Positions 1 to 12,773 of a DNA stretch of 64,000 bases are shown here, one piece after another; position 1 is the first letter of the stretch, and each line of letters starts with the position of its first letter. The stretch covers positions 33,057,670-33,121,669 of the forward strand of contig OY970825.1 in NCBI GenBank assembly GCA_963853835.1, given 5' to 3'. The notes under the pieces were generated by a model. The model was not told the origin of the DNA, did not search any database, and saw only the letters and a program-made list of their open reading frames with translations. The position numbers were made by a program, and so were the translations under genes. This DNA comes from Calendula officinalis. Its lineage: Eukaryota > Streptophyta > Magnoliopsida > Asterales > Asteraceae.

Positions 1-1912
1 CAGAGCTATAGTTTAAGTGAATTAGGTTGGATGTCCATCCTAGTCTTAGACTGTAGCAATAGGAATGTAAGATTCCTTGAGATCGATAGGTTGACCTTGA
101 GACTTATGTTAAGTTTAGGGTTGAACCTAGGGGGACCTATAGAAGTTGTTATGCAATGTGCAATGTGAGTCTTTTGAGACCGTAGGGGGATTAGTATGAT
201 AGGGCCGATCCCTATGAGAAATGCCATAATTCGATCTAACTGTGTTGTTTTCAACTGTTGAGCTGACCGTTTGAACCTTGCTGGTTGGATATGTTGGTAT
301 GGCGAAAGAATAAATGTGAAAAGTGGACGAACTCCACTAAATTGGAAAGAGTTACGAATGAGGGTAGGTGGAATGATTCCAATACCCAAATGAAGGAAGA
401 ATAATCGAATGGTGAATCCCGTAGTGGGAAGTGTCTACTTAAAAGGTAGCAAAACATAGTCGGAAGAAATGGAAGTAAGTTGTGTAAGACTTTCATAGCG
501 TGTAAAACTGTTGTGTAATTCGGAAGATTTGAACCGAAGGTCATGATGTGGTGGATTCGGTAGAGTTGGCAAGTGCTAGAGAGTAGAAAATGAAGGAAGA
601 ACGATATGGCGACATTGACGTCACCATTATTGAAGGATGAGGTGTTGATACGGTGGAATGTGTTGTATGAAACTATGTGAAGGAGAGCACGATACAAAAT
701 GTTGTGAAAGGAACTCACGAGTGAGTTGGAATGGGGAGTTGACCCGGAAGGGCCGCCTCAGAGATCTTGGGTAAGATAAATGATTTGAGATTATGACTTA
801 ATTGTTGTTGTTGCACGAATTGGTGCCTATAGAAATTGTAGATAAGTTACATGATGTGGAGGTTTAATTTCGGGAATAGTCTTCCCGGTTAGTATGAGTA
901 TAGAAATCATAAATTTGAAATGATTATGGGCCGGTGTGTCGCATGTAGTAAAGATATATGGGATGATGCTACTATGTAGTGTAAAAGGGGGAACCATGAG
1001 AATGGTAGATGTTGTCAACAAAAGAATGATAGTATAACGAAGTACTAAGTCTTGGTAAGGATTGTTAGTTGGATGAGAATTATAGAAATAGAAACTTTGG
1101 AAATGGGACTTTGATATTCGGCAGGAATCCGGATACGCAATGTAATGTTATTATACGTGAACGGTAAAAGAAAGAATGACTAAAGTATAGTGATGCCTTA
1201 GAATTTATGAATGGAAACTATGTGGAAAAGATTAAGTGTCGGGAATGACGAATTTTGATTGTTGAAAACGGTTGAGTAAAAAGTTGGCGCATAGCCATAG
1301 CAAGTTTCGTGATAATATTGATAAATTCGATGTCAAGGGTGAAAAGACAATTATTGGTAAAATGCCATAGTAATAAGTGTGACAATGTACGTCATAGCGT
1401 AGTGTAAGACTACGATTTGAAAAGGAATATTTCGGAGTCCCACGATGTGTAAAAGTAGAACACGGAGTGTTGGGCTTTTGGTTGTGAGTGTGGACCGGAG
1501 TCGATTGTTTGACTCACGGATGATTCGATTGGTCGGTGATTTCTTTTGGCTAATGGAATGTAGTGGTAGCTACTCCGACGGTGACAAAAGTCTTGGAAAT
1601 TGTTAAGGAAATGAACCGGTTAAGGACGGTTAATGTGTAAGTGAAACAATAAATAGCAATTAGAGAATGTTATTAGTTACCCGTGGGGTACAATGCATGT
1701 GCATTATGTGATGGCCTTGGGAGGCATATGATAATGGAAAGATAATATTATATGAAATGTATTAAGTAGTATGTCCAATGGGAGATATGTTAGATATGAA
1801 AGAAACGATAATGTGATATTATGTGAATGGTAATAGAATGCATGACGAATAATTGGGTGATTGAACGAGTGAGAAAGTAGCAAAGCTACGTGATGTGAAA
1901 GGATGGATACCA

Positions 1913-2083
1913 GATGGTATTGGTGTGGCATATACATATGTTTGTATATGTGCACAATAGAGATGTTTAGATGGTATTGGTGTGACATATACACATGTTT
2001 GTATATGTGCACAATAGGGGTGTTTAGATTGAATTGGCGTGATATATATATGTGTATATATATGTGTGTGTGTATATGTTTAT
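1913..2083 (+). repeat. Three 57-bp tandem units (gatggtattggtgt...)
   Basis: Two near-identical 57-bp units start at 1913 and 1970, and a diverged third starts at 2027 and grades into TA/TG repeats. Each unit has a GGTATTGGTGTG core followed by an alternating TATACATATG tract. A related sequence occurs in the adjacent LTR near 5232-5280, so the array probably derives from the element's own LTR or an ancestral internal repeat. Confidence 0.7.
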
Positions 2084-3264
2084 GTGTTTAAATGATGAAT
2101 GTAGAACCATGTGGTTAATGATGTATTACTATTATGTTATGGTAAATGAGAATTGGGCTTGAAATGCGGGTTGCATTTAGGTCATGTAAATGTAGGGGAT
2201 GCCTACGATTTATAGAATAGAAAGAAAGAGAAACTCCTAGTGAGCAAATTACCATGTGGTAACCAAGACATAGTACACCGTATAAGGGTGCGTGACGTAT
2301 TACGGTAGGGGGCCTAGTACCGGTAATGTAAGCTGATCAATGTGATACAAAGATGGTTAAAAGAATACTAAGTGATAGTATGAGTGACCAGGTGAAGGTC
2401 AAGAAACGGTAAATGTTATGGTGACCTTATGTTAAGGTGTAACCCTTAGATTAACGGGGACGATTGTTGAGAAAGTAATAATGGGTAGAACTGAGAGTGA
2501 TGGGTTGGTGATAATACACCGTGTGTACTGAAATTGCTAGTTTGGAAAAGGTATGGTTGACTTTATGTAAAAGTCAACGTTAGTCAACCCGTGATTGGTT
2601 GAATTGGTCTAAGATAGACTTTGACTCTCGTTTTGATTTACTAACGAATATTGATAGCATAATGTGTCGATTATATGTTTGTGAAAAAGTTGATGAGATG
2701 GTTGATTGAATTGTAGTCGGTTTATAGACTTGACCCGGTTGGGTAATTTCAATGTTGAAATTGGGAATCGAGTGTAAGACTGTATTTGAATCATAAATTA
2801 AAGGTAAATTGTAAAGGAAAGGAGGATTTATGGAACCTTTAACGAGAAAGGGAAATGTTAAGGTATAGTTGACTTTGTGCTTAAGTCAAAGGATAGATGA
2901 TGTGGGGATATACCAATGTCGGGATATATCGGTTGGGTCAAAGCTAGAGTTTGACATTCGTTTAAATCAACTAGTTAATGGCATGAATGTGTCATACCAT
3001 TGTTATGAGAATGAAAGGATTGGTCGAGAAAATGACGGTGTTTTGGTCAAATTGTGAAATTTTGACCCGTTTGAGTATTATGAGTTTTTAAAGTGGGTCT
3101 TGACCGTTCGGACTTATCGGAGTTAAGTGAATGTTTGAATATGTAATGTTGACGGAATAGGAATGAGGAAAGTTTGGTGGTAATGACCACAAGGAAATGA
3201 GAGCGTAATGCTCGGGTGAATATAGGTTGGAAATTCTAGTGATTCCGAGGACGGAATCCTTTTT

Positions 3265-3278
3265 AAGGGGTGGATAGT
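3265..3278 (+). other. Polypurine tract of the plus-strand gypsy element
   Basis: The purine-rich run aaggggtggatagt ends exactly where the LTR begins with TGTAACGACC. This is the expected primer for plus-strand DNA synthesis and fixes the element's orientation and the identity of the following repeat as the 3' LTR. Confidence 0.7.
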
Positions 3279-3451
3279 TGTAACGACCCGAAATTTGTAA
3301 ATAAATAAATTGAATAAAAATATGATAAATAAGGATAAATCGTTTAAAGAACGTAGGAATTGGTTTCGTGTCATTTGGACCTCGCATTAGAAAGTTATGG
3401 ACGAAACGGGGTCGAGACAAAGGAGAAAAAGTGCAGCCCTGCTGCCTTAGG

Positions 3452-3594
3452 GAGTTCGCGACGCGAACTCGGGATGGCGATCGGGAACTAGCTCCAGGGA
3501 GTTTGGCTACTGGTCGCGATGAAGTTCACGCCTGCTTAGCGATCGCGAACTATGGAAATCGCATAGTTAGCGACGCGAACTATTGTTCGCGTCG
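3452..3594. other. Cluster of short perfect palindromes in the gypsy LTR
   Basis: GAGTTCGCGACGCGAACTC (3452-3470) is a perfect inverted repeat about a single central base. At 3571-3594 CGACGCGAAC and GTTCGCGTCG form 10-bp arms around a 4-base spacer. Equivalent palindromes lie at the same relative place in the other two LTRs of the family (see 31532-31550 and 32387-32536). Confidence 0.8.
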
Positions 3595-4853
3595 TGATCT
3601 TTGGTCTGGCAGCATTTAAAATCGGGTTTTCAGCCATTTGTGCTATTTTCAAACCCTAGAAACCTCTTTGGCGATTTTTGGAGCTCTAGTGCAGATCTTG
3701 GTTGATTTCTTCTCAAATCTTTGATAGATTTCACTCCTAGTTGAAGATTAAAGGTATATCTTCACTCTTTGATCTTTGTAGCTTAAGATCTATGTATTTG
3801 GGTGTATGGGTTTGAAGCCCTAGCTCTTTGGGTTACGGGTTATGGTGATATAAGTGATGTATACACTTAATAGATGGTATATTAACAAAGGAAACAAGTG
3901 TATGATTATGATTTGTAAGAATCTTAAGGGTTGATTAAACCCAGGGTTTGGTAAACCACCATAATTGGGGGAAATGATTATTTGAGGGTTATCTAGAGAT
4001 AGATGGACATGTTGGTAGTAGTATGTGATATTGATAATCTTGTGATTATTGTATTAGGCGTTTGGTGAGGTCTTGGAAGGTTGACCGAATTGTGAAGCAA
4101 AGAAACTGACGTAAAGGATACGATTGGAGCACTTTATTGCTAAGGTGAGTACATGAGACTTCTAAACTGAGTACATAGCAATTAGTTTTGATAATACATA
4201 TGATAGTTTATGGGTCTTTATTAATAAACATTTTGATAAAGATAGTGACTGAAAATGTATGAAAGTAAGTAGAATGTGATACTAGAATATGTCTAGTATG
4301 ATTGTTGATATTGGAAGTAAATATGATAACTAAGGTAATTATGAAACCCTTATTAATGAATCATAATAATAAAGTTTATTGATTAAAAGAACGGATAATG
4401 AGACCTTATTAATGAATGTGTATTAGTAAAGCAATCGGTAATTATTTATAGTGATGAGTACCTATTGGGTAAGAATTACTATTAAGAGGGAGGAACGAAT
4501 ATGTATGTAAATGAATATGAATTGACTGATGACAAATATGTATTATAGTCAAGAAGAGATAAAAGTATTATGTTATCGATAAATAAGAAATGTATCTTAT
4601 GAGAATAAATAAGGATGGACCTCCTGGGGTTCATAGATGTAGAAGTACGTGTGAGTTGCTAAAGATCGGGTCCACGGGACCATGATACAGGTACGTTAAC
4701 TCTATGTTGAACTAGTTATATATAGTTATGATTAGATAACTAACTTGTTTGATGATTGATGTGATAGCCGAAGGCTTTGATTGGAATAACTGATGAGTTA
4801 TGGTAAGAATTAGATGATGTGATGATGCGGGGGACCCCCGGTCATGAGAGGGT

Positions 4854-4945
4854 GGAATGAGGGGCAGTTGGGTGGATTCCCATCGACTCATCCATGATAG
4901 GTGTGGAGTGAGGGGCAGTTGGGTGGATTCCCATCGACTCACCCA
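4854..4945 (+). repeat. 51-bp direct duplication inside the gypsy LTR
   Basis: A unit beginning GGAATGAGGGGCAGTTGGG at 4854 is repeated with few changes at 4905 (period 51). A palindromic gggggaccccc lies just upstream, around 4830-4840. Confidence 0.75.
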
Positions 4946-5029
4946 CGTTAGTGGTCTTGCTAACTGGACGTATTCCGACGAGTAAGGCAGGTATCGGTAG
5001 ATTGGGCGAATCCCTCTTGCCGGAATCTT

Positions 5030-5115
5030 GAAGCTTATTAATGGCGATGGATTTCGGTTAATAAGTTAATGTGAAGCTTACTAATGGCGATGGATTTCGG
5101 TTAGTAAATTAATGT
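5030..5115 (+). repeat. 43-bp direct duplication inside the gypsy LTR
   Basis: Two 43-bp units starting GAAGCTTA(T/C)TAATGGCG lie at 5030 and 5073 and share the sequence GATGGATTTCGGTTA. Such short duplications are common in this LTR family. Confidence 0.75.
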
Positions 5116-5612
5116 GATTCTAGTACATATATGTTTATGTATTAGGTATGATTGTGCTCTAGCTAGTTCGGAGGCAACCCGATAGTTAGATATGATTGTC
5201 AGGAGAGCAGAAATTGATAGGGTCACAATAGGGTGACTAGACGGTATTGATGTGGTATATATATATATGTTTATATATTTATGAAATGATATTATTTTTG
5301 GGGTCTAAAACCCATGTATCTCACGAGACTATTTTGTCTCACGTACTACGTTTGTTTTTGTGGCTATGTACTCAGGTACAGGTTGAAGTGATAGAAGGTT
5401 GCACTAGAAGTGACCTAGAGATGCTTAGTTCGGGAGCTCTTAGGTAGATCCCGTTGCCTATGGTTTTGATATACTTGGTGACTCCGTATTTTTGTAAACT
5501 CTGATAAAGGTTTTAAAGTTTTTGTTAAACTGTATTTTGGACAATATGTCATATATTGGGAAATATGTATTTTAAATGATTTAAATGATGTTTTAAAAAT
5601 ACGGGTGTTACA

Positions 5613-7412
5613 GCAGTAGTAGTAGGCTCATCATTAATATCCATCTTTTCTGGGCCTTCAACATTTACTTGGCCTTCATCAACTTTAGTTTCTTTAAGAT
5701 TTAGGAGAGAGGTTACTGCTGCTGCAATTGATTCATCAATCATGGTTTGAATGTTGTCCTTCTCCCCCTTAGTGAGCTCAACTGGTGGAGCCTCACTATT
5801 TTCAATCTTCCTCTTCAACTTCCTTATGAGCTTTGTTTGTTGATGAAGCCTGTGCTCATACATTCTCATCCTTTTGTTGATGGTATTAATGTGCTTCTTC
5901 ATCACTGTTATTGTTTTTCCCTGATTGGTGAGATATTTAAGACAGTCTTGTACATTGGATTCAAGGTATCCCAACCTATCCGTCAATTGAGTTTGTTTAA
6001 TACTGCCCTCACTCCGTCTAGCAAGATCATCGGGCTCACTGACAGGTACATTGGCGTTAAGGTTTTCCATCCTTTCCGTTAATTCATCAGTTTCAGGTAT
6101 ACCCTCATCACTTCTAGGTGATGAAATGGGTTGTTTGGACACTCTCTTCTTCCTAGAAGAAGCAGTAGTGCCCCCCCTTTGGGTTTCTTGGCACCGGGGT
6201 CCTCTAAGTAATTCCTCAAAAGAGTCATCACTCAGAGTTGCCGAGGTCTGGGTCTTAGTGATGTTTTCACTGTCCTGTGCACCCACCTTTGGGGCATCAG
6301 TAGTGAAAGCCCTCGCCTCATGTCCTCTCTCCTCCTTGGAGGACAACTCTTGGAGCCTGGGGTTTGACTCAATTTGTCCCCTGGTGTCCTTGAAAGAAGT
6401 TTTCTTTCTTTTATAAATGGTGGATATATTTTGGGTTACATTGGGCAGGTCTTCCACAGAGTGAAGAGTAGCACTCTGAGGATTTATTTCAAGTTCCTGG
6501 GACACATTCAGGACTTCTATTTGTGTGGGTGATTGAGTGACTATTTGGGATGGTGTTTGGGCTGCATTTGGGGGGTGATGGAGTGGGTTGAGGTTCAATT
6601 TGGGTTGTAATTTGGATTGAACCTTCTCCAATGAGTTGTGGATCATTGATCATGTTAGGAAACAAAGGGGTTTCCTTGCCCGAAAATTTAAACTGTTTTC
6701 TCATATTGGAGAAAACTTTCTTGTTCAACTCAGGAATTATAAAAATATTTTTAGGAGTTGACAAGTTTTGTAATTCACAGTTTAAGATATGTTGTAGAAA
6801 TCTGGGATACATTAAAAATTTTGAAGCACTAAGATTTCCCAACATACCTTCAAAAATCATGTTTGAAAAATTAAATACCTGGTCTGTGCATAAACAAACA
6901 ACAGCAGATGCTATTGATTTGTTAAACTCATTCCAGGTACTCCTTTTAGGAGAAATACAGTGTTGAATGTTATGTACAAGAAATTTCCATTGTGGGGAGA
7001 GAAGACCTTTTTGAAAAGTTACTATGTCAAGTCTTCCCTCATATCCCATTTTATTTAAAATTTCAACAATGTATTCCTTAGGAGGTGAAAACATACATGT
7101 ATCATCATGTAGTTGTAGATGGTGTCTGATAGATTGTTCTGTTATAGTGACCGTTTTGCCATCTACTGTTGATTTGATCATGGACATAGTGGATCCTTCT
7201 GTTCTTTCAGCATTAGTCCAGAAATCAACCAAATGTTGTTGATATGCTTTCGGTTTGACAGTTAAAGCAAACTTTATGTAAGAATTTTTCAAGAAATTTA
7301 CGATTGGACGAAAATCTTTTGTTCCGTCTGGATTCTTTAAGAATGCACACATGTTGTGAAATTCAGAGTATTTAAGATCTGTTTGAACATCGAGAGACTG
7401 TAGAGTTGCCAT
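5613..7412 (-). pseudogene. Additional 3' ORF of the copia element (env position), frameshifted and truncated
   Basis: The N-terminal part (7412 down to about 6570) starts MATLQSLDVQ and contains FWTNAE, VTITEQSIRHHL and SPQWKFLVHNIQHC segments. These are typical of a family found downstream of pol in Asteraceae copia elements. As I recall it is often auto-annotated as a longin-like protein; the function is unknown. The reading frame then shifts by one (the two frames overlap at 6489-6646) into a Ser/Thr/Gln-rich linker and a basic coiled-coil-like segment (LTDRLGYLESNVQD to KLIRKLKRKIE). The frame is cut at 5613 by the gypsy LTR, so the true C-terminus is missing. No signal peptide or clear transmembrane span is seen, so the env-like label refers only to position. 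Confidence 0.7.
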
Positions 7413-7575
7413 TGTTGTTGATTTTGATGTTTTGATCTTTTGATTTGAGAGAAATAAGAATGAACTTTGTTACTGATGAAGGGTTTTTGCTCGTAAGTTA
7501 GGGTTTATCGAGAGTATTTAGCAAATCGCAGTGAAGAGAATGCTCAATTAATCGACTTCTGCTATTTATATCTTA

Positions 7576-8833
7576 GAGTAAATTACTGTTTTTGTCCCTG
7601 TGGTTTGGCCGTTTCAGCGTTTTTGTCCCTATGGTTTTTTTTTCTGTTTTTTTGTCCTTGAGGTATGCAAAATTCCGTTTTTTTGTCCTTCCGTCCACCC
7701 TCCGTCTCTTTTTGGCCGTTAAAGCCCTCACGTGCTGAAAACGTGAGGGCATTTTGGTCTTTTTCCATTTTCTATTTTATTTTCAATTTTTTTTCTCTCT
7801 CTCTCTCCTCCTCATCCTCCTTCTCCTCCTCCTTCTTCTTCTTCAACCCTTCATCTTCAAACAGATCTGGATGGAGATCTTCATACTTCACAGATCTATG
7901 AATTCAATTTATGGGTTGAAGACTATTTTTCTTCAAACATCCCTCACATTTCTCACCTCTAACGACCACCACCTTCGTCACACCTCCGGCAACCTCATTT
8001 TCCGACCAGAAAAGATTCAGCCACGACAGATATGGGCGGAGCTCTTCCACCGGAGAAAAGGAGAAGACGGGTGTTGCTTTATAGATGTGAGGTGACGATT
8101 CTAGCCGGAGATCTGTTCTTCCACCAATAAATAGTCTTCAACCCAGATCTGTTCTTGCTGGAGAAGATGATGATGGTGACGATTCTAGCCGGAGAAGACG
8201 TAGGCGGAGGAAGGTGCGATGGTGGTCACGGGCAGTTTATCACAAAATCTTTGCTTAGAAAACTCGATTTTACATACTTGGGATCGATAGTCTGTAGAAA
8301 ATTACAAAACTTTTACTAAACTACTTTTGATTTTGGATTTTTGGTTTGGGATTTTTGAAATTTTTGAAGAACATTATGAACACTACAAATTTTGGTGATA
8401 GGCAGCAGAGGGAGGGGGTGTAGATTTGATTTTGGGTTTTTTGATTTCCATCTTCTAATATTCGATTTTTTAGTCTTTTTAATTTTGAGTTTAATTTGAT
8501 TTTGGTTTCCTAAATCTTGTTTGTGTTCTACTATCATATTTTGATGATGATGATGAAGAAAGTCAGATTTAGAAATGTTGGTGCTCACATGTGTTCTTCA
8601 TCAATATTTAAATGTATAAAATAAAAAGGAAAAATGAAAAAATAGAAAAGACCAAAATACCCTCATGTTTTCAGCACGTGAGGGCTTTTAACGGTAGAAA
8701 ACTAACAGACTTGGATGGAAGGACAAAAAAACGGAATTTTGCATACCTCAAGGACAAAAAAACAGAAAAAAAAACCATAGGGACAAAAATGCTGAAACGG
8801 CCAAACCACAGGGACAAAAACAGTAATTTACTC
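7576..8833. mobile_element. Mutator-like foldback element (MULE-type MITE), 9-bp TSD
   Basis: The ends are long inverted repeats of roughly 140-150 bp: GAGTAAATTACTGTTTTTG at the left and its complement ending CAGTAATTTACTC at the right. Both arms carry repeated TTTTTGTCC blocks. The element is flanked by a perfect 9-bp duplication tatatctta (7567-7575 and 8834-8842), diagnostic of Mutator-type insertion. The 1.26-kb interior has no recognisable transposase; its short ORFs are simple-sequence products. It lies in the copia spacer between pol and the 3' ORF, so it post-dates the copia insertion or its ancestor. Confidence 0.85.
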
Positions 8834-8842
8834 TATATCTTA

Positions 8843-9256
8843 CCATTTTGTCCTGCAAAAATACGAAATTGCCCTTCGAATCATAACACAACGGTTATTT
8901 TCATGGGGGTTAGTTTGGTAATTTGATATTTGAAAGACCAGTAGTAAATTAGATATCAGTAAGAAAACGTCAGTAGTAACTAAGAATGTCAGTATTAACT
9001 ACGGATTTTGACATCAGTAGTAGCTAGTGACATCAGTAGTAACTACTAGCACACAAGACCAGTAGTATATGTGGACACCAATAGTACTGACTTACCAGTA
9101 GTATTTATGTAAACCTAATACACACCAGTAGTAGTGAACTACCAGTAGTATTTTGTGCACATGCCTACACACCAGTAATACAGACCTACCAGTAGTAAAA
9201 CACTTAAACAAATAAATGACTTTTACAACAAAACTTTACACATGATTTTGAGAGAC
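8843..9256 (-). repeat. Copia spacer dense in the CAGTAGTA motif
   Basis: No ORF is present. About a dozen copies of (A/G)(C/T)CAGTAGTA or one-base variants are spaced irregularly between 8938 and 9200. The same motif fills the U3 part of the 5' LTR (16077-16340) and recurs within gag and pol. Confidence 0.75.
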
Positions 9257-12200
9257 TTAATTTATTAAAATCATTCCAATACTGCTAACCAAGAAGTTGA
9301 ATCTTCCTACATCAAATGCTTTTGTAAAAAGATCTGCTAATTGATCATCAGTATGAATTTTAACTACTTTTATTAATTTCTTTTCATTGCAATCTCTTAT
9401 AAAATGAAATCTTGTTTCAATGTGTTTAGTTTAGAGTGTTTTACTGGATTGTTCACAATACTAATAGCACTTTGATTATCAATAAAAATAGGAGTTTTAA
9501 GGATAGAGATACCAAAGTCTAGAAGCTGGTTTTGAATCCACAGTACTTGAGCACAACAAGCAGATGCAGCTACATACTCTGCTTCAGCAGTTGATGTTGA
9601 TACATTTGTTTGTTTCTTGCATTGCCATGACACCAGTCTTGATCCAAAAAATTGACATCCACCAGTAGTGGATTTTCTATCTTGACATTCACCTCCATAG
9701 TCACTATCTGTGTAGGCTATGAGTTCAAAGGGTGAATCATGTGGATACCATAGACCAAGTGATGGTTTGCCTTTCAAGTATCTGATTATTCTTTTGACAG
9801 CCTGCAAGTGTAGTTCTTTAGGTCTTGCTTGATATCTTGCACACACACAGACACTATACATAATGTCTGGTCTTGATGCAGTTAAGTACATCAAAGAGCC
9901 TATCATTGATCTATATAAGTGTTCATCTACATCCTCCCCCTCAGCATCAGGATGTAGGTGTTTGTGTGTTTCCATTGGTGTGCTTGCACTCTTGCAGTCT
10001 TTCATATCAAACTTCTCCAAGATGTCTTTAACATATTTTGATTGGTTTATCAAAATATCATCTGTTCTTTGATTGACTTGGAGTCCAAGGAAGAAATTCA
10101 TTGGACCCATTGAGCTCATCTTGAATTTGATTTGCATGAGATTTTCAAACTCTTTACACAGTGAATCATTTGTTGATCCAAAGATGATATCGTCTACATA
10201 GATTTGTACCAGTAGTATATCATTTTTGACCTTTCTTGTAAACAGAGTTTTGTCAATGGCTCCTCTTTTGAAATCATTCTTCAGTAAGTATGATGACAAT
10301 GTATCATACCATGCTCTTGGTGCCTGATGTAGGCCATAAAGAGCTTTGTCTAGTTTGAAGACATAGTCACCATGTTTTGGATCTTCAAAACCTGGAGGTT
10401 GGCATACGTATACTTCTTCTTCAATTTTCCCATACAGGAAAGCACTCTTTACATCCATTTGATAGACTTTAAACTTCTTATATGAAGCATATGCTAAGAA
10501 AATTCTTATTGCTTCAATTCTAGCAACAGGAGCATATACTTCATCATAGTCTATTCCTTCTTCTTGAGTGTATCCTTGGGCTACAAGTCTGGCTTTGTTC
10601 TTGATCACTATACCTCTTTCATCTTTCTTGTTTCTAAAGATCCACCTAGTTCCAATGGCTCTTTTTCCTTTAGGTAGTGGTACAAGTGTCCAAACAGCTT
10701 GTAATTTGAATTGAAGTAGTTCTTCTTGCATAGCCTCAATCCAGTTTGAATCCTTCATTGCTTGTTGAATCTTCTTTGGTTCATCCTGAGATAGAAAACA
10801 TTCAAACATACATTCATTAGCAATTAAACTTATATTACACATGTTTGCAGTTAGACTCTTATGTAGTTTGCTTCTTGTCTGCATGCTTGAATTCACATCA
10901 CTAAGGACTTGATCCAAAGGATGATTCTTTTCCGTTCTTGTGCCATGAACTTTGTCAACACATAGTTGGTTTTCAAGATTGGACTCATTTGGTTCAGGAG
11001 ATTGTTGTTCCTCTTGAGGTTCTTCATTGTCATTGATGTTTGGTTCATCATCATTTGCTGGTTCATGGTTACTACTGGGATCAGTAGTATTTAAGTTGTT
11101 ACTGGGATCAGTAGTATTTACAGAATTTAGGTTATTGCTAGTACCAGTAGTATTTTGAGTACTGTTACTGGTCTCAGTAGTATTTGAATTACTACCGTCC
11201 TCATTGTCTGATTCACTACTGCTCTCAGAATTTGAGTTATTACTGTCCTCAGTATTAACTGTGGGAGCAGTATCAACTACTATGTATCTCATTTCTTCTT
11301 GACCAGTATTGAAAGATGATGTTCCTCCTTTTTGAGTGTGACAATTTGAATCACCTGCATTTAAATCCATGTTAGTGTTAAAGGATTTGGTTAGATTGTC
11401 TATGTTAAATAGCCAATCTGGACCATTTCCTTGTTCATTTGGAACATTTTCATTAAAGGATACATTGATGCTTTCTTCAATTATCCTTAATCTTTTGTTG
11501 AACACTCTGTATGATTTGCTTTGAGTAGAGTATCCCACAAAGATTCCATCATCAGCTTTGCAGTCAAACTTACCAATTTGTTCTCTTGTAATCAGAATAG
11601 TACAAGGACAACCAAATGATTTTAAAAAACTTATAGAAGGTTTTCTTTTGTTAAAAAGTTCATATGGTGTTTTGTAGTGTGGCTTAACTATTAATACTCT
11701 GTTCTGTACATAACAGGCAGTATTAACAGCTTCAGCCCAGAAAGTGATTGGTAATTTTGAGTCTGCTAACATTGATCTTGCTGCTTCAATGATGGTTCTA
11801 TTTCTTCTTTCAGCTACACCATTTTGTTGAGGAGTTCTAGGTGAGCTGTATTGCCTGTCAATACCTTTAAGATCACAAAAGTTAATTAAGTTAGTATTTT
11901 TAAATTCTGTGCCATTATCACATCTTATGGCTTTAACTTTTTGATCAGATGTGTTCTCCAGTTTAACAATTAAGTTCTTGATGAGTTCACTTGTTTCATC
12001 TTTAGTCCTGAGAAAGAAAACCCATGTATATCTGGAAAAGTCATCAGTAATAACAAGACAATATTGTTTCTTTCCAATACTCATTACATTTGTAGGTCCA
12101 AAAAGGTCCATATGTAAGAGTTGTAAAGGAACAGAAATAGAGTTGACAATTTTGGACTTATGAGAAGACTTGTGTTGTTTACCTTTTAGGCATGCAACAC

Positions 12201-12723
12201 AGTGATGATCACACATGAATTGTTTTTGTGGTAGTCCAATTACCAAATTCTTTCTTACTAAATTGTTCATGTTTTTAAAGTTTGTGTGACACATCCTTCT
12301 ATGCCAAAGTTCTGATTCAGTAGTGTTTGCCTTGGATATAAAACAGTTGACCTTATTTGAAGAAATGAGTTCTCCCCCTATATCCAGGCAATACACATTA
12401 TTTCTCCTTGGAGTTCTTAAAACTACATATTTTTCATCTAAAACAAAATTAGGAGAAAGAATGATGCACTCAATATCTGTGAAAAGAATCTTGTTCTTTT
12501 TATCACAAACTTGAGACACACTGACAAGATTGTATTTTAGCTCAGCTACATAAAATACATCATCAAAAGTAATTTTACCATTAGAGACAGTACCTTTGCC
12601 TGTAATCTTACCTCCCTTTGGGTTTTCCCCAAATGCCACATATCCTCCAACAAATAACGTGAAATCTCTAAGAATTTGTAGATTTCCAGTCATGTGCCTT
12701 GAGCATCCACTATCAATATGTCA
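9257..12723 (-). pseudogene. Copia pol: integrase, reverse transcriptase, RNase H (defective)
   Basis: The main open frame (12693-9397, 1098 aa) has a GAG-pre-integrase zinc region (HRRMCH at about 131, CVAC at about 165). It has an integrase core with D196, D259 and E295 (D-X62-D-X35-E), reverse transcriptase (MDVKSAF about 746, YVDD 832-835) and RNase H (TDSDYGG, STAEAEYVAAS). A low-complexity Asn/Thr/Ser linker (about 480-570) separates integrase from RT. Just upstream, the protease active-site region DSGCSRHMTG is preceded by an in-frame TGA (12721-12723) where Trp is normal. At the 3' end a frameshift near 9430 moves the terminal QLADLFTKAF segment into another frame ending at 9257. The catalytic residues look intact, but the frame is not. 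Confidence 0.9.
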
Positions 12724-12773
12724 TGTTCTACCTTCTTCAGGGATCTGAATGCTCTGCACAAGTAAGTAAATGA

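Larger units (their letters stand above)
1..3278 (+). mobile_element. Interior of a non-coding Ty3/gypsy-type (LARD-like) element
   Basis: This 3.3 kb lies directly upstream of a polypurine tract and an LTR, so it is the 3' part of an LTR-retrotransposon interior. I see no gag or pol reading frame on the plus strand; the longest plus ORFs are about 60 codons and match no family. The sequence is G/T-rich with short diverged repeats. The GAGGACGGAATC-type stretch just before the polypurine tract (about 3247-3258) recurs in the element at the right end of the window, which suggests related families. The best reading is a large non-autonomous derivative mobilised in trans. The 5' part lies outside the window. 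Confidence 0.6.
3279..5612 (+). repeat. 3' LTR of the plus-strand gypsy element
   Basis: The 2.3-kb repeat starts TGTAACGACCCGAAATTT and ends GGGTGTTACA, giving the inverted TGTAAC...GTTACA ends of LTRs. The same start occurs, inverted, at 31837 and 34392, so three LTRs of one family are in the window. It is flanked by a polypurine tract on the left and by copia ORF sequence on the right, so it was inserted into the copia 3' ORF. If the TSD is the usual 5 bp it is gcagt (5613-5617); its partner lies outside the window. No coding capacity is visible. Confidence 0.85.

Noticed and set aside
6..718. Minus-strand ORFs of 127 and 155 codons in the gypsy interior
   Set aside because: Antisense to the element, no family resemblance, and the G/T-rich plus strand makes stop-poor minus frames likely.
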